A stretch of 14,442 nucleotides of DNA from a halophilic archaeon J07HX64 (GCA_000416085.1 KE356579.1:380767-395208), one strand, 5' to 3'. Counted from the first letter of the stretch, positions 1 through 8,045 are shown. Notes: generated by a model from the letters alone, not told the origin. Program-made: numbers and translations.

Positions 1-843
1 AAACAGGAGGTGTACCTCGGCTTCGGGACCTTCTTCGCCGGGATCTTCCTCGGTGTGGCCGGACTGGCGTTGTTTCTCTACAGCGGGACCCAGACGACCG
101 GTTCGGACACGTACTGGCAGTTGCGCGAGGCGGCGCTCGTGTTCGTGATGCTCGGACTCCCGTCGGTGGCGCTGAGCGTCAGCATCCTGCTGCCGGTTGG
201 TCGGCGGACAACGGCCACGAGTCTCGTCGGACTCGTTATCTGTCTCGTCGCCGCTGTCTGGCTGACACAGGTGTACCCGGACTCCTGGTCGGGTGCCGGC
301 AACGACGTGCCCGTGCTCAGCACCTACGCAATCGGGGTCGTGGTGCTCGCGGCCTCGACCGGGTCGGGCCTGGTTGCACAGTATCTCGACCGACAGGCTC
401 CGGACGAGGTCAGACGCGTCACCGAGGTCGAACGCGAACAGCGCGAGGAGGCGGAGTCGAACTCGGTCAGCGACGAGCAGGTCGCCGCGGATATCGACGA
501 CGCGATGTCCGACTCGAATCTGACCTGGGGCGGGATCGAGGAGCAACCGAACTCGAAGCGACTGAAGATCGATATGCCCGAATCTGACGCCGATATCGAC
601 GACAGCAATCTTGACGCCGGAACAAAAACACGTTCGCCGGGTGACAGTGTCGACGAGGCCGTCGACGGACTCCGGCAGATGCAGGCCGATGAGCAAAACA
701 CCGCACGCGCACAGAGCCCCGACGACCAGGTTGACGCGCTCACCGCCTTCCGCGAACAACAACAGGAGGATGAGGAGATAGAAACCGGTGTCGACACCGA
801 GTCCAGTGCTCTGGACCGACTGCGAGAGAAGCTATTCAGGTAG
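1..843 (+). CDS. Multi-pass membrane protein with long acidic cytoplasmic tail, 5'-truncated
   Basis: The reading frame is open to the left edge (it begins K-Q-E-V-Y-L), so the true start lies outside the window. The GTG at position 10 is more likely an internal valine, even though a purine-rich aggagg lies beside it. Counting from that codon, hydrophobic segments at about residues 3-24, 42-63, 70-88 and 103-124 predict four transmembrane helices. About 150 mostly acidic residues follow and are probably cytoplasmic. The tail carries three similar short amphipathic motifs near residues 211-225, 238-251 and 264-276, each with hydrophobic residues spaced before an Arg and then Gln or Lys; the last ends the protein. 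The layout resembles haloarchaeal DUF7139-type membrane proteins, but I cannot confirm the family. The salactin-like gene starts 30 nt downstream, so a shared transcript or a functional link is plausible. The function is unknown. Confidence 0.8.
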   Translation, partial: KQEVYLGFGTFFAGIFLGVAGLALFLYSGTQTTGSDTYWQLREAALVFVMLGLPSVALSVSILLPVGRRTTATSLVGLVICLVAAVWLTQVYPDSWSGAGNDVPVLSTYAIGVVVLAASTGSGLVAQYLDRQAPDEVRRVTEVEREQREEAESNSVSDEQVAADIDDAMSDSNLTWGGIEEQPNSKRLKIDMPESDADIDDSNLDAGTKTRSPGDSVDEAVDGLRQMQADEQNTARAQSPDDQVDALTAFREQQQEDEEIETGVDTESSALDRLREKLFR

Positions 844-849
844 TTTTTT
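844..849 (+). terminator. T6 tract after the membrane-protein gene
   Basis: Six T residues follow directly on the TAG stop codon, in otherwise GC-rich DNA. Archaeal transcription often ends at T-rich tracts without a hairpin. The tract is also 25-30 nt before the salactin ATG, so it could instead be part of a weak TATA-like element for that gene. The two readings cannot be separated from sequence alone. Confidence 0.3.
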
Positions 850-873
850 GACCCCTGTCGTTGTGGGGTACAT

Positions 874-1911
874 ATGGCACAAGGCCTTGACGTTGGCACC
901 ATGAATATTCTGTCTGCGAGGCAGGATGGTGACGAGACCGTTTTTGTACAGCAACGCAACTCGTTTGTCGAGATCGACCACAGCGATATGGCGGAACAGA
1001 TGTTATCGCGCAGCGACGTGTTGCACATACGAAAGGACAATCTGGTGTACATCGTCGGCGACGACGCGCTGAACTTCGCGAATATTTTCAACGAGGAGAC
1101 CCGTCGGCCGATGCAGGCCGGTATCCTTTCGAGCGACGAGAAGTCCGCTATCCCGATGATCAAGCTCATTACAGAGCAGGTCGTCGGCGAGCCAAGACAG
1201 CCAAACGAGTTGTTGTTCTTCTCGGTGCCCGCAGACCCGATCGACGACCAGATGTCGACGCTGTATCACCAGAAGACAGTCGAGTCACTCCTCGGTGACA
1301 TGGGATACAATCCGGAGCCGATAAACGAGGGGATGGCGGTCATCTACTCCGAGCTGGCGGATCGAGAGTTCACCGGACTCGGTGTCAGCTTCGGTGCCGG
1401 GATGACCAACATCTGTCTCTCCTACTACGCGGTCCCGGTGATGAAGTTCTCCATCGCCCGTGGTGGCGACTGGGTCGATGAGCGGGCCGCACAGGCCACC
1501 GGCACACCCGTCGACAAGGTCACCTCCACAAAAGAGGGGGACTTCGAACTCGACTTCGAGACCGATGTCGGCGGTGTCGAGGGCGCGCTCAGCATCTACT
1601 ACGACAACCTCCTCGACTACGTCATCGAGAACATCATCAACGAGGTCGATCAAGAGGACGTTGAGGAAGGTCTCGATGTGCCTGTCGTCGTGACGGGCGG
1701 TACCTCGAGCCCCGACGGGTTCGAGGAGCTGTTCTCCGAGCGACTCAACGACGCGGACCTCCCGTTCTCGATCAGTGGTGTGAGCCGTGCCGAGAATCCG
1801 ATGTACAGCGTCGCGCAGGGCGCGCTCGTCGCCGCCCGATCCGAGGAGGAGCGAACCGCCGGAACCCCCACCTCCGATGCCGGCGGTGCCGAGGCGGAAG
1901 CTGAACGCTGA
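874..1911 (+). CDS. Salactin-like actin-family ATPase (MreB/ParM-type fold)
   Basis: This 345-residue protein has the ordered motifs of the actin/Hsp70 ATPase fold: a phosphate-1 loop near residues 4-12 (GLDVGT), a connecting element with NEG at 151-153, a phosphate-2 loop at 170-180 ([11 protein letters not shown]), ARGGDWVD at 195-202, and an adenosine motif at 272-285 ([14 protein letters not shown]). The length and motif spellings fit salactin, the dynamically unstable actin homologue described in Halobacterium salinarum, better than bacterial MreB, FtsA or ParM. The expected role is an ATP-dependent cytoplasmic filament, possibly affecting chromosome distribution or cell organisation. 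About 20 acidic, low-complexity residues end the protein. The ATG at 874 places the phosphate-1 loop at the very N-terminus, as the fold requires. The upstream membrane-protein gene ends 30 nt before. The stop codon abuts that of the convergent zinc-ribbon gene with no base between. Confidence 0.85.
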   Translation: MAQGLDVGTMNILSARQDGDETVFVQQRNSFVEIDHSDMAEQMLSRSDVLHIRKDNLVYIVGDDALNFANIFNEETRRPMQAGILSSDEKSAIPMIKLITEQVVGEPRQPNELLFFSVPADPIDDQMSTLYHQKTVESLLGDMGYNPEPINEGMAVIYSELADREFTGLGVSFGAGMTNICLSYYAVPVMKFSIARGGDWVDERAAQATGTPVDKVTSTKEGDFELDFETDVGGVEGALSIYYDNLLDYVIENIINEVDQEDVEEGLDVPVVVTGGTSSPDGFEELFSERLNDADLPFSISGVSRAENPMYSVAQGALVAARSEEERTAGTPTSDAGGAEAEAER

Positions 1912-2496
1912 TTAGCTGTCGTCGGCTGACTCCTCGGTTGACTGGTCGACGGTACCGCCGGTCGAGTCTCCGGCCATGTCATCAGTCGACTGTTCTGCCG
2001 TGTTCTCTGTAGACTGGCCGACGGTGTCGCCAGTCGAGTCCTCGGCGACGTCGTCGGTCGATTGGTCAGGCGTATTCTCGGTCGAGTCCTCGGCGATGTC
2101 GTCGGTTGATTGGTCAGGTATATTCTCGGTCGAACTCTCGGCGATGTCGTCGGTTGATTGGTCAGGCGTATCCTCGGTCGAGTCCTCGGCCGTGTCCTCC
2201 AGCGCGGTCGCGACAGCCACCGATTCCTCGAGCGCGTCCGGGTCGAAATCTGGCCCGGGGCCGTCGGCCGGGAGAGACACCACCTCGGCCCGTCCTGTCT
2301 CCACGGTCCAACCCTCGGTCCCCTCCGTTTGTTCGAAGCGCCGGATAGCGCGGTCCCAAGACTCGGGGTCACTCTCCTCCGGTCGGTGTGAGGCTGCCAC
2401 CCCCGCAAACCCGCACGCGCTGCAGACGACGGCGGTTTGACCTGTCGCCTCCACCGCGTAGGTATCGAGAGGCCCGTCACAGCGGGGACAGTCCAT
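1912..2496 (-). CDS. Small zinc-ribbon protein with repetitive acidic tail
   Basis: This 194-residue protein opens with CPRC at residues 3-6 and CSACG at 25-29, a four-cysteine zinc ribbon. A short conserved-looking segment (ESWDRAIRRFEQ, about 45-56) follows. From residue 105 the protein is a Ser/Thr/Asp/Glu-rich tail built on a 16-residue unit like DSTENTPDQSTDDIAE. The ribbon is typical of many haloarchaeal one-domain proteins that bind nucleic acid or protein, but nothing here shows a specific partner. The ATG at 2496 puts the first cysteine at residue 3. A TATA-like element on this strand near 2518-2527 lies about 26 nt upstream, fitting a leaderless transcript. The function is unknown. 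Confidence 0.75.
   Translation of the reverse strand: MDCPRCDGPLDTYAVEATGQTAVVCSACGFAGVAASHRPEESDPESWDRAIRRFEQTEGTEGWTVETGRAEVVSLPADGPGPDFDPDALEESVAVATALEDTAEDSTEDTPDQSTDDIAESSTENIPDQSTDDIAEDSTENTPDQSTDDVAEDSTGDTVGQSTENTAEQSTDDMAGDSTGGTVDQSTEESADDS
1993..2184 (-). repeat. Four in-frame 48-bp tandem units in the zinc-ribbon gene
   Basis: Four consecutive 48-bp units encode residues 105-168 as 16-residue blocks, for example DSTEDTPDQSTDDIAE, SSTENIPDQSTDDIAE and DSTENTPDQSTDDVAE. The fourth unit has diverged, and more degenerate half-units (QSTDDMAGDSTGGTVD) continue towards the stop codon. The period is a multiple of three, so copy-number change would keep the frame. This is likely a length-variable disordered linker. 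Confidence 0.85.
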
Positions 2497-2558
2497 ACCG
2501 TGACTCGGAGGGGGCCCGTAATCAATCTGCTGTGTTCGGGAACCGGCCGTGGGAACCA

Positions 2559-2566
2559 GTTATTAG
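2559..2566 (+). promoter_or_regulatory. TATA-like box for the frameshifted gene at 2590
   Basis: The element gttattag lies about 26 nt before the ATG at 2590, the spacing expected when a haloarchaeal transcript starts at or next to its start codon. No Shine-Dalgarno sequence precedes the ATG, which agrees with leaderless initiation. The zinc-ribbon gene on the other strand has its own box near 2518-2527, so the 93-bp gap is a divergent promoter region. Confidence 0.45.
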
Positions 2567-2589
2567 GAACCCGCCCGTCTGTCGACGCA

Positions 2590-3277
2590 ATGCCGGAGAT
2601 CTCTCTCACCGAGGACCAGAACGAGCGACTCATGCGAGGTCCGTGATGAACTCGAGGAGGCGTTTCTCGACGACTACGGATACATCCCGCTCGAGGACGC
2701 AATCGAGTATCTACTCGACACGTACACACCCCCACAGGAGCGTGACACAGTCGACGCCTACGAGCGACTCGCGACTGCCGAGTACCCACAGCTCCAGCGC
2801 GTTGCGAGCGAGGTACCCGACGTTCCCGGGAGCGGTATCGACGCCGACGAGATGCGTGGCCGTCTCCTCGCGGAACTCGGTGTCGAGCGGTTCGCCACCA
2901 GACTCGCACAGACCGCCGACACCGACGACTCGACCGATGCCGACGGGTCGACCGACACCGACGACTCGACCGATCACAAGTCCCGGGGCGTGTCGACGAC
3001 AGACCCCGAACCGGACGGCACGACCGAGACTGGCCCAGCGGGAGACTCGGCTGAGGGTGACGACGACTCGACGACCCCGTCGACAGGTGGTGTCTCTCTC
3101 GGTGGGGGCGGCGGGGACCCGCTCGCGGCCGTCAACCAGATGCTCCGCGAACACGACGACAAGTGGCGCGAGGGCAGCGACGAACCGTACGAGGTCGACC
3201 TGCCCGACGGACGGACCGAGTCGGCCCGCACCAAGGACGATGTCCGACAACTCCTGTTCCGACACTACACGTCCTGA
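2590..3277 (+). pseudogene. Hypothetical acidic protein interrupted by a one-base frameshift
   Basis: The ATG at 2590 opens MPEISLTEDQNERLMR and then meets TGA at 2644. If one G of the GG at 2638-2639 is removed, the frame continues as VRDELEEAFLDDYGYIPLE and stays open to TGA at 3275-3277, giving about 228 residues. The second frame has no start codon before an internal ATG at 2852, which would drop the conserved-looking helical start. The predicted product has a helical N-terminal domain ending in EYLLDTYTPP, a helical middle, a Thr/Asp/Ser-rich linker with repeated DDSTD-like pieces, a Gly-rich stretch, and a compact end (DPLAAVNQMLREHDDKW onward). I do not recognise the family. A real mutation, a programmed frameshift or a sequence error could all explain the break; one of the first and last is most likely. 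Confidence 0.7.
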
Positions 3278-3430
3278 AACGGTTACCGACACGACCCTGC
3301 ACCCGATACCCGCCGCGAACTCCGCCGCCGTCTGACCGCCGTTCTCAGCATCGATTCTCCCGCCGCGTTCCTTATGACCGAGCGGCACCTACAGACGTTT
3401 GTAGACAGGCTACGGCCGCACACCCACACT

Positions 3431-3450
3431 GTTTCAGTTGTTCTGATAAC
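3431..3450. promoter_or_regulatory. AT-rich imperfect inverted repeat upstream of the oxidoreductase gene
   Basis: In the 240-bp gap before the oxidoreductase, GTTTCAG and CTGATAAC form arms with one unpaired T around a TTGTT centre. It is clearly more AT-rich than its surroundings and ends 67 bp before the ATG at 3518. It could be an operator, or a terminator for the gene ending at 3277. A nearby taatc element (about 3485-3489) is at the right distance for a TATA box. The rest of this gap shows no convincing gene. Confidence 0.25.
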
Positions 3451-3517
3451 ACTGTGACCCCGATGGTGTCCGGCACGGAGTGCAGTAATCACGAGCGCAG
3501 ATCAATATACACCCACC

Positions 3518-4225
3518 ATGACATACGAAGCAACAGTTGTCGATACGTACCAGATCACACCGCGAGTAAAGGGATTCCGGCTTCGGGTGCCGGGCGAGGA
3601 GTTCGACTACAGGCCGGGACAACACACCACAGTCCGGTTCGACTCGGGTGACGACCGGATTGTGCGGCCGTACACGCCGACGAACCTTCCGGGCAGTGAC
3701 GAACTCGCGCTGACAGTCAAACGCTACGACGACGGTCTGGCCTCGTCGTACATCCACCAGAAACGGCCGGGCGATACAGTGACACTCGGTCCGATCGAGG
3801 GCAACCTGATGCTCGCCGACCGCGACCGGGACGTTGCCTTTCTCGCCTCCGGGACCGGTCTCACGCCGATGATGGCGATGCTCCGGCAGTACCTGCGCGA
3901 AGGTACCGGCCACGCCCACGTCGTCCTCGGCGAGAAACGCGAGGAGACGATCATCCACCGGGAGACGCTGAACGAACTAGCCGCGAACAACCCCGATCTC
4001 GACGTGACGTTCGTGCTCTCGGACCCTAACTGGGAGTGGACCGGCCGTATCGGGTACGCACAGGAACACTTCGCGGACCTGTTCGAGGAGTTCACCGAGC
4101 GGGATTTCTACGTCTGTGGTGTTCCGAAGATGGTCGTCCAGGCAAAAGATACCCTCAGTGAACTCGGCGCACCCGAGGAACGGATTCACAGCGAGGGCTG
4201 GGAAGACAGCGTCGTCGACGGCTGA
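3518..4225 (+). CDS. FAD-dependent NAD(P)H oxidoreductase, ferredoxin reductase family
   Basis: This 235-residue protein is a complete two-domain ferredoxin-NADP reductase-type flavoprotein. The N-terminal FAD barrel has the isoalloxazine/phosphate motif RPYTPTN at 50-56, DGLASSYIH at 72-80 and GPIEGN at 91-96. The NAD(P)-binding half has SGTGLTPMMAM at 111-121 and YVCGVPKMV at 198-206. There is no [2Fe-2S] ferredoxin domain or extra subunit nearby, so the electron partner cannot be assigned. Closest general types are cytochrome b5 reductase-like or flavodoxin/ferredoxin reductase-like enzymes moving electrons between NAD(P)H and a small carrier. The ATG at 3518 gives a normal N-terminus. The gene stands alone, and a perfect CACCGCGGTG palindrome (4226-4235) directly follows the stop codon. 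Confidence 0.88.
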   Translation: MTYEATVVDTYQITPRVKGFRLRVPGEEFDYRPGQHTTVRFDSGDDRIVRPYTPTNLPGSDELALTVKRYDDGLASSYIHQKRPGDTVTLGPIEGNLMLADRDRDVAFLASGTGLTPMMAMLRQYLREGTGHAHVVLGEKREETIIHRETLNELAANNPDLDVTFVLSDPNWEWTGRIGYAQEHFADLFEEFTERDFYVCGVPKMVVQAKDTLSELGAPEERIHSEGWEDSVVDG

Positions 4226-4480
4226 CACCGCGGTGACAGTAACCCGGTCCGGAAGAACCGGTTTCGACCTGTGTGAGACGACGTTAGCCTCGACCCACCA
4301 GCACACGAGATTGTTTTCACAGACTCTCGTTTGTGCTTCTGAACGTGTCTGGTGAGACGGGTATCCGTTGGACCCCGGTGCAGGAGAGCTGTAACTGGTA
4401 GCACCGGAGTGTTCCCGTTCGACGGTCCGTGGATGGCCCTGTTTGTGGTCGTTGCCCTCGCTTCACAGCGTGAGCGCCTG
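4226..4480. other. Intergenic stretch with a hairpin at 4301-4336
   Basis: No credible gene is seen. The stretch begins with a 10-bp palindrome just after the oxidoreductase stop codon and has ccggaagaaccggt at 4249-4262, a 14-mer also found after thiL. At 4301-4336 the arms GCACACGAGA and TCTCG-TT-TGTGC form a 10-bp stem with a 2-nt bulge and a 14-nt T-rich loop. These may end transcription between the convergent oxidoreductase gene and metalloprotease remnant. The remainder up to about 4480 is featureless to me. Confidence 0.4.
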
Positions 4481-5018
4481 TCATTGCCCTCGCCCGTTCC
4501 ACGCCGGTCTGTGCGGTCTGCCGGCACTCGGGCGCTCGTAGTTCGGGATCCGGTCCTCCGGACGACCGGCTCTAATATCGCTGGGTTCGTCGCTGTGGCC
4601 CAGACCCAGTAGATGGCCGATCTCGTGTTCTGCCCTCGTTCGAACCCCGCCGACCACCCGCGTGACAGACGGCTCCGGGATGCTCACCTCCGGCCGGAGC
4701 GTCGGTGCTGTCCCCCTCGGTGTCCGAACAATCTTCCTCTGCTGTCGGTGTACGCGAGCTCCGTGTCGTTCTGGTTTCGGTGAGTTCGAACTCGAAGCTG
4801 AACGCGGCGCAGCGTTTGCTGCTCGACCCCGGGAACAACAGCATCGTCTCTGTGACCGTCCTGATATTGTCTTGACTGTCGGTCTGCTCGTCGACACGGA
4901 CAGTCACCGTCTCGCCGGCGAACGGGTGTCTGTCCTCGGCATCGGCGTTCGGAACCGAGAGACAGCCTGCTGTTGCTGCGACCCCTGCGAGGACTGTTCG
5001 ACGTCGTGTCACCGTCAT
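4481..5018 (-). pseudogene. Degraded Tat-lipoprotein zinc metalloprotease
   Basis: From the ATG at 5018 the first frame gives a twin-arginine signal and lipobox (MTVTRRRTVLAGVAATAGC), then HPFAGETVTVRVDE and a segment ending FSFEFELTE. A second frame then reads NDTELAYTDS (4741-4770). The first frame makes sense again around EDCSDTEGDS. A third frame carries APTLRPEV and then the zinc motif HEIGHLLGLGH (4595-4627), SDEPSDI and RPEDRIPNYE, running to a stop at 4481. These pieces match, in order, the plan of small haloarchaeal matrixin-like lipoproteins as I recall it: Tat signal, short domain, HExxHxxGxxH and a C-terminal RPEDRIP. At least two and probably three frame changes separate signal and active site, so no functional secreted enzyme can be made. 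The homologous part probably ends near 4540. Ancestral family is well supported; exact breakpoints are not. Confidence 0.75.
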
Positions 5019-5131
5019 CTGATCCCCGGAGTCTAAGCTGTGTCTATTTCGACCGCACAGCACACGGGGTATCGAAGTACCCGCGAACCCGGTAGAGTCG
5101 GCAACAGACAGTTCGGACCTGGTTTCTCCGA

Positions 5132-5953
5132 CTACTGCCCGGGCGCCGTCTCACCCAGACCGCGGACTGCCCCTCGTTTCAACTCACGGGCTTTCCGTTC
5201 GAGTCGTTCGGCTACCACCCCGGTCGGGTCGTCGTTCTCGTGGCCCTCGGCGACGATATCGACGAGCGCGGAGCCGACGATGACACCGTCAGCACCCGCC
5301 GAGACGATGCGCTCGGCGTGGTCGCCGGTCTTGATCCCGAATCCCACCGCCTTCGGGACGTCCCAGTCGGCGATACGGGCGAGCGAGCGCTCGGTGTACT
5401 CCGAGACCTCCTCGCGTGCACCGGTCGTGCCGAGGCGGGCCTGCACGTAGACGTAGCCCGAGACGAACTCGTGCATCCGGTCGAGTCGCTCGCCCTCGGT
5501 GGTCGGTGCGACGATGAACACGAGGTCGAGTCCGAACTCGTCACACGCCTCGCGCAGTGGGGCGGCCTCCTCGGCGGGCAGGTCCGGGATCACGAACCCG
5601 CCGATGCCCACCTCCGCGGCGCGCTCGACGAACGGCCGCGGTCCCGCCTCGCTCCCGTACTGGTAGACCAGATTGTAGTAGGTCATACAGACGAGCGGTA
5701 CGTCCACGTCCAGTTCCGCGACGAACTCGAAGTAGCGACCGGGCGTCATACCGGCCTCCAGTGCACGGACAATCGCCGACTGGATTGTCGACCCCTCGGC
5801 GATCGGCTCCGAGAACGGCAGTCCGAGTTCGATTGCGTCGGCGCCGCCGTCGGCCAGCGCCTCGACGTACCGCAGCGACTGCTCGTAACTCGGGTCACCG
5901 ACGGCGAGATACGGGACGAACGCGGGGTCGTCGAACGCCGCATCGAGGCTCAT
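5132..5953 (-). CDS. trpA: Tryptophan synthase alpha subunit
   Basis: TrpA cleaves indole-3-glycerol phosphate to indole and glyceraldehyde 3-phosphate and passes indole to TrpB. The 273-residue protein has normal barrel length. The catalytic glutamate is in IELG at 41-44 (E42, equivalent to enteric E49). [12 protein letters not shown] at 89-100 and LGTTGAR at 174-180 are typical loop segments, and GVIVGSA at 223-229 is the phosphate site. The loop after E42 reads FSEPIAEG, so the catalytic aspartate of enteric enzymes (D60) is glutamate here (E53), and the aspartate at position 56 is also glutamate. I believe this is usual in haloarchaea. The start codon overlaps the trpB stop as ATGA (5950-5953), so the two are translationally coupled and last in the operon. 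Confidence 0.97.
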   Translation of the reverse strand: MSLDAAFDDPAFVPYLAVGDPSYEQSLRYVEALADGGADAIELGLPFSEPIAEGSTIQSAIVRALEAGMTPGRYFEFVAELDVDVPLVCMTYYNLVYQYGSEAGPRPFVERAAEVGIGGFVIPDLPAEEAAPLREACDEFGLDLVFIVAPTTEGERLDRMHEFVSGYVYVQARLGTTGAREEVSEYTERSLARIADWDVPKAVGFGIKTGDHAERIVSAGADGVIVGSALVDIVAEGHENDDPTGVVAERLERKARELKRGAVRGLGETAPGQ

Positions 5954-7212
5954 CTGTCCTCACCGGCGGTGTGCCCACCGAGGTCACGGAACAGGTCCAT
6001 CGTCGGTCCGACATCCAGATCCCGGGACTGTGTCTCCTCGATGACCGTCTCGAGGTCCTTGTCACCCCGACCCGAGACGTTCAGCACCACCACCTCACCC
6101 AGTTCGTCGTGGTGCTGTTCGAGGTATCCAAACGCGTGGGCCGTCTCGAGTGCAGGGATGACACCCTCCTCGCGGGCGAGTCGGTGGAAGGCCGCGAGCG
6201 CGGCGTCGTCATCGACGTTGACCGCCTGCACCCGACCCCGGTCGACCATCTCCGCGAGTTCGGGTCCGACACCGGCGTAGTCTAACCCGGCCGACACGGA
6301 GTGTGACTCCATTATCTGACCGTCGCCGTCCTGTAACACCTTCGTCCGCGCGCCGTGGAGCACACCCTCGTCACCGGTCGAGAGGGTGGCCGAGTTCGGC
6401 GCGACACCCGCGTCCTCGTCGACAGACAGCGACGAGCCGCCGGCCTCCACCGCGTACAGTTCGACCCCGTCGTCGTCGCGGAACTGCTGGAACATGCCCA
6501 TCGTGTTCGACCCACCACCGGCACACGCGAGCACCGCGTCCGGCAGTTGGCCTGCTGTCTCCAGCATCTGTTCGCGGGCCTCCTCGGAGATGACAGCGTG
6601 GAAGTCACGCACCATCGCCGGGAACGGGTGCGGGCCGACGATACTCCCGATGATGTAGTGTGTGTCCTCTACGGTGGCCGCCCAGTCACGCATCGTCTCG
6701 CTGATTGCCTCCTTCAGCGTGCCCCGCCCGGTGGTGACCGGTGTCACCGTCGCACCGTTCGTGCGCATCCGGAAGACGTTGGGTCGCTGGCGCGCGATAT
6801 CGGTCTCACCCATGTATATTTCGCAGGGCATATTCAGGTGGGCCGCCGCCATCGCGGTGGCAGTGCCGTGCTGTCCGGCTCCCGTCTCGGCGATAATGCG
6901 CTCTTTGCCCATGTACTTCGCCAACAGCACCTGCCCGAGTGCGTTGTTCAGCTTGTGAGCCCCGCCGTGGAGCAGATCCTCGCGTTTGAGATACACCTCG
7001 CGGTCGTAGCGCTCCGAGAGCTGGTCGGCCCGACCGAGTGGTGTCGGTCGGCCGCCGAAGTCGGTGAGTCGCTCGCTGAGTTCGTCCCGGAAGCCGTCCT
7101 CGTTTTCCAGGACGTACCGCTCGTAGGCGTCACTCAGTTCCTCGATCGCCGGCATCAGCGCCTCCGGCACGTACTGGCCACCGTACTCGCCGAAGCTTCC
7201 GTCGGTACTCAT
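5950..7212 (-). CDS. trpB: Tryptophan synthase beta subunit
   Basis: TrpB joins indole and serine to make tryptophan, using pyridoxal phosphate. The 420-residue protein starts with the typical [16 protein letters not shown]. The PLP lysine is K87 in HGGAHKLNN (82-90), the same number as in the enteric enzyme. The catalytic glutamate is E109 in AETGAGQHG, and GGGSN at 232-236 binds the cofactor phosphate. The usual HTGAHKINN is spelled with G and L. The sequence is of the TrpB1 type, which pairs with TrpA, rather than the stand-alone TrpB2 type. It overlaps trpC upstream and trpA downstream by 4 nt each (ATGA), a compact trpCBA unit that should keep subunit amounts balanced. Confidence 0.97.
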   Translation of the reverse strand: MSTDGSFGEYGGQYVPEALMPAIEELSDAYERYVLENEDGFRDELSERLTDFGGRPTPLGRADQLSERYDREVYLKREDLLHGGAHKLNNALGQVLLAKYMGKERIIAETGAGQHGTATAMAAAHLNMPCEIYMGETDIARQRPNVFRMRTNGATVTPVTTGRGTLKEAISETMRDWAATVEDTHYIIGSIVGPHPFPAMVRDFHAVISEEAREQMLETAGQLPDAVLACAGGGSNTMGMFQQFRDDDGVELYAVEAGGSSLSVDEDAGVAPNSATLSTGDEGVLHGARTKVLQDGDGQIMESHSVSAGLDYAGVGPELAEMVDRGRVQAVNVDDDAALAAFHRLAREEGVIPALETAHAFGYLEQHHDELGEVVVLNVSGRGDKDLETVIEETQSRDLDVGPTMDLFRDLGGHTAGEDR

Positions 7213-8012
7213 GTTCCACCCTCTGTGCTTGGCGAATTTGTTTCTGTGGGTCCGGTTGCCGCTGTCAGCCGACGGGTGCGCTCCTCGACGGTGGCCTCGC
7301 CGTTCAGTATCGCCGACCCGACGAGCAGGCCGTCGGCACCGGCCTGGCGCATCCGGCGGGCGTCTGCGGGGGTCCCGATACCGCTCTCGGCGAGGAGTGT
7401 CACGTCCGCGGGCACCGCAGGAGCAACCGACTCGAACGTGTCGAGATCGACGATCAACTGCGACAGGTCGCGGTTGTTCACGCCGACGATGTCGGCACCG
7501 GCATCGAGTGCCCGGGTCAACTCCTCGCGGCTGTGAACCTCCACGAGCACCTGAAACCCCCGGTCACGGGCGGCCCCGACCAGCTCTGGCAGGTCCTCGA
7601 CGAACCGCGCGATGAGCAGGAGGATATCGGCGGCGACTGTGTCGAACTGTGACTCGGAGAGCAGGAAGTCCTTTCGCAACACGGGCACGTCGACTGCCTC
7701 GCGGACGCGGCGCAGGTCCTCGGGGCTTCCGCCGAACTGCTCCGGTTCGGTAAGCACGGACAGCGCGGCGGCCCCGCCCGCGACCATCGCCTCGGCCAGT
7801 TCGACCGGGTCCCCGCCGTGTTCGCCGTCGGTTGTCGGTGATGTCGGCTTTATCTCCGCCATCACCGGGACACGCCCCTCGCCCGCGGCGCGTTCGAGCG
7901 CCGCCGGCAGCGACCGCGCCTCCACCTCGATGCGCCCCTCGCCACCACCGCGCTCGTCTGTGTGCTCCAGTATCGACCTGACTGCGGGTGCGATACCCTC
8001 TGTGTCGTTCAT
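7209..8012 (-). CDS. trpC: Indole-3-glycerol phosphate synthase
   Basis: TrpC closes the indole ring of carboxyphenylamino-deoxyribulose phosphate, the step before tryptophan synthase. The 267-residue protein carries the family motifs in order: AEIKPTSP at 52-59 with the first catalytic lysine (K55), TEPEQFGGS at 88-96, VLRKDFL at 111-117 with the second lysine (K114), VLVEVH at 155-160 (E158), GVNNRDL at 177-183, AESGI at 208-212 and VGSAI at 231-235. It is a single-domain enzyme with no TrpF fusion. It is first in the operon, and its ATG at 8012 lies about 28 nt after a TATA-like box. No trpD, trpE, trpG or trpF is present in the window, so the early pathway must be encoded elsewhere. Confidence 0.96.
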   Translation of the reverse strand: MNDTEGIAPAVRSILEHTDERGGGEGRIEVEARSLPAALERAAGEGRVPVMAEIKPTSPTTDGEHGGDPVELAEAMVAGGAAALSVLTEPEQFGGSPEDLRRVREAVDVPVLRKDFLLSESQFDTVAADILLLIARFVEDLPELVGAARDRGFQVLVEVHSREELTRALDAGADIVGVNNRDLSQLIVDLDTFESVAPAVPADVTLLAESGIGTPADARRMRQAGADGLLVGSAILNGEATVEERTRRLTAATGPTETNSPSTEGGT

Positions 8013-8036
8013 TGATGAACACTAATGCACAGAGAT

Positions 8037-8045
8037 GTACTAAGG
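8037..8045 (-). promoter_or_regulatory. TATA-like box of the trpCBA operon
   Basis: Read on the minus strand, ccttagtac is centred about 28-29 nt before the trpC ATG, so trpC is probably leaderless. The box overlaps one of two similar direct elements (8034-8043 and 8014-8025), and a gttcat-tg-atgaac inverted repeat (8007-8020) covers the start codon. Both are possible regulator sites. Confidence 0.45.

Noticed and set aside
1976-2440. Long plus-strand frame opposite the zinc-ribbon gene
   Set aside because: It is the antisense of the 48-bp repeat, gives a low-complexity Ser/Val protein, and has no motifs, whereas the minus strand encodes a four-cysteine ribbon.
3374-3457. Short 27-codon plus-strand frame in the gap before the oxidoreductase
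   Set aside because: There is no Shine-Dalgarno or box at the right distance, it is rich in His and Arg, and it overlaps the AT-rich inverted repeat.
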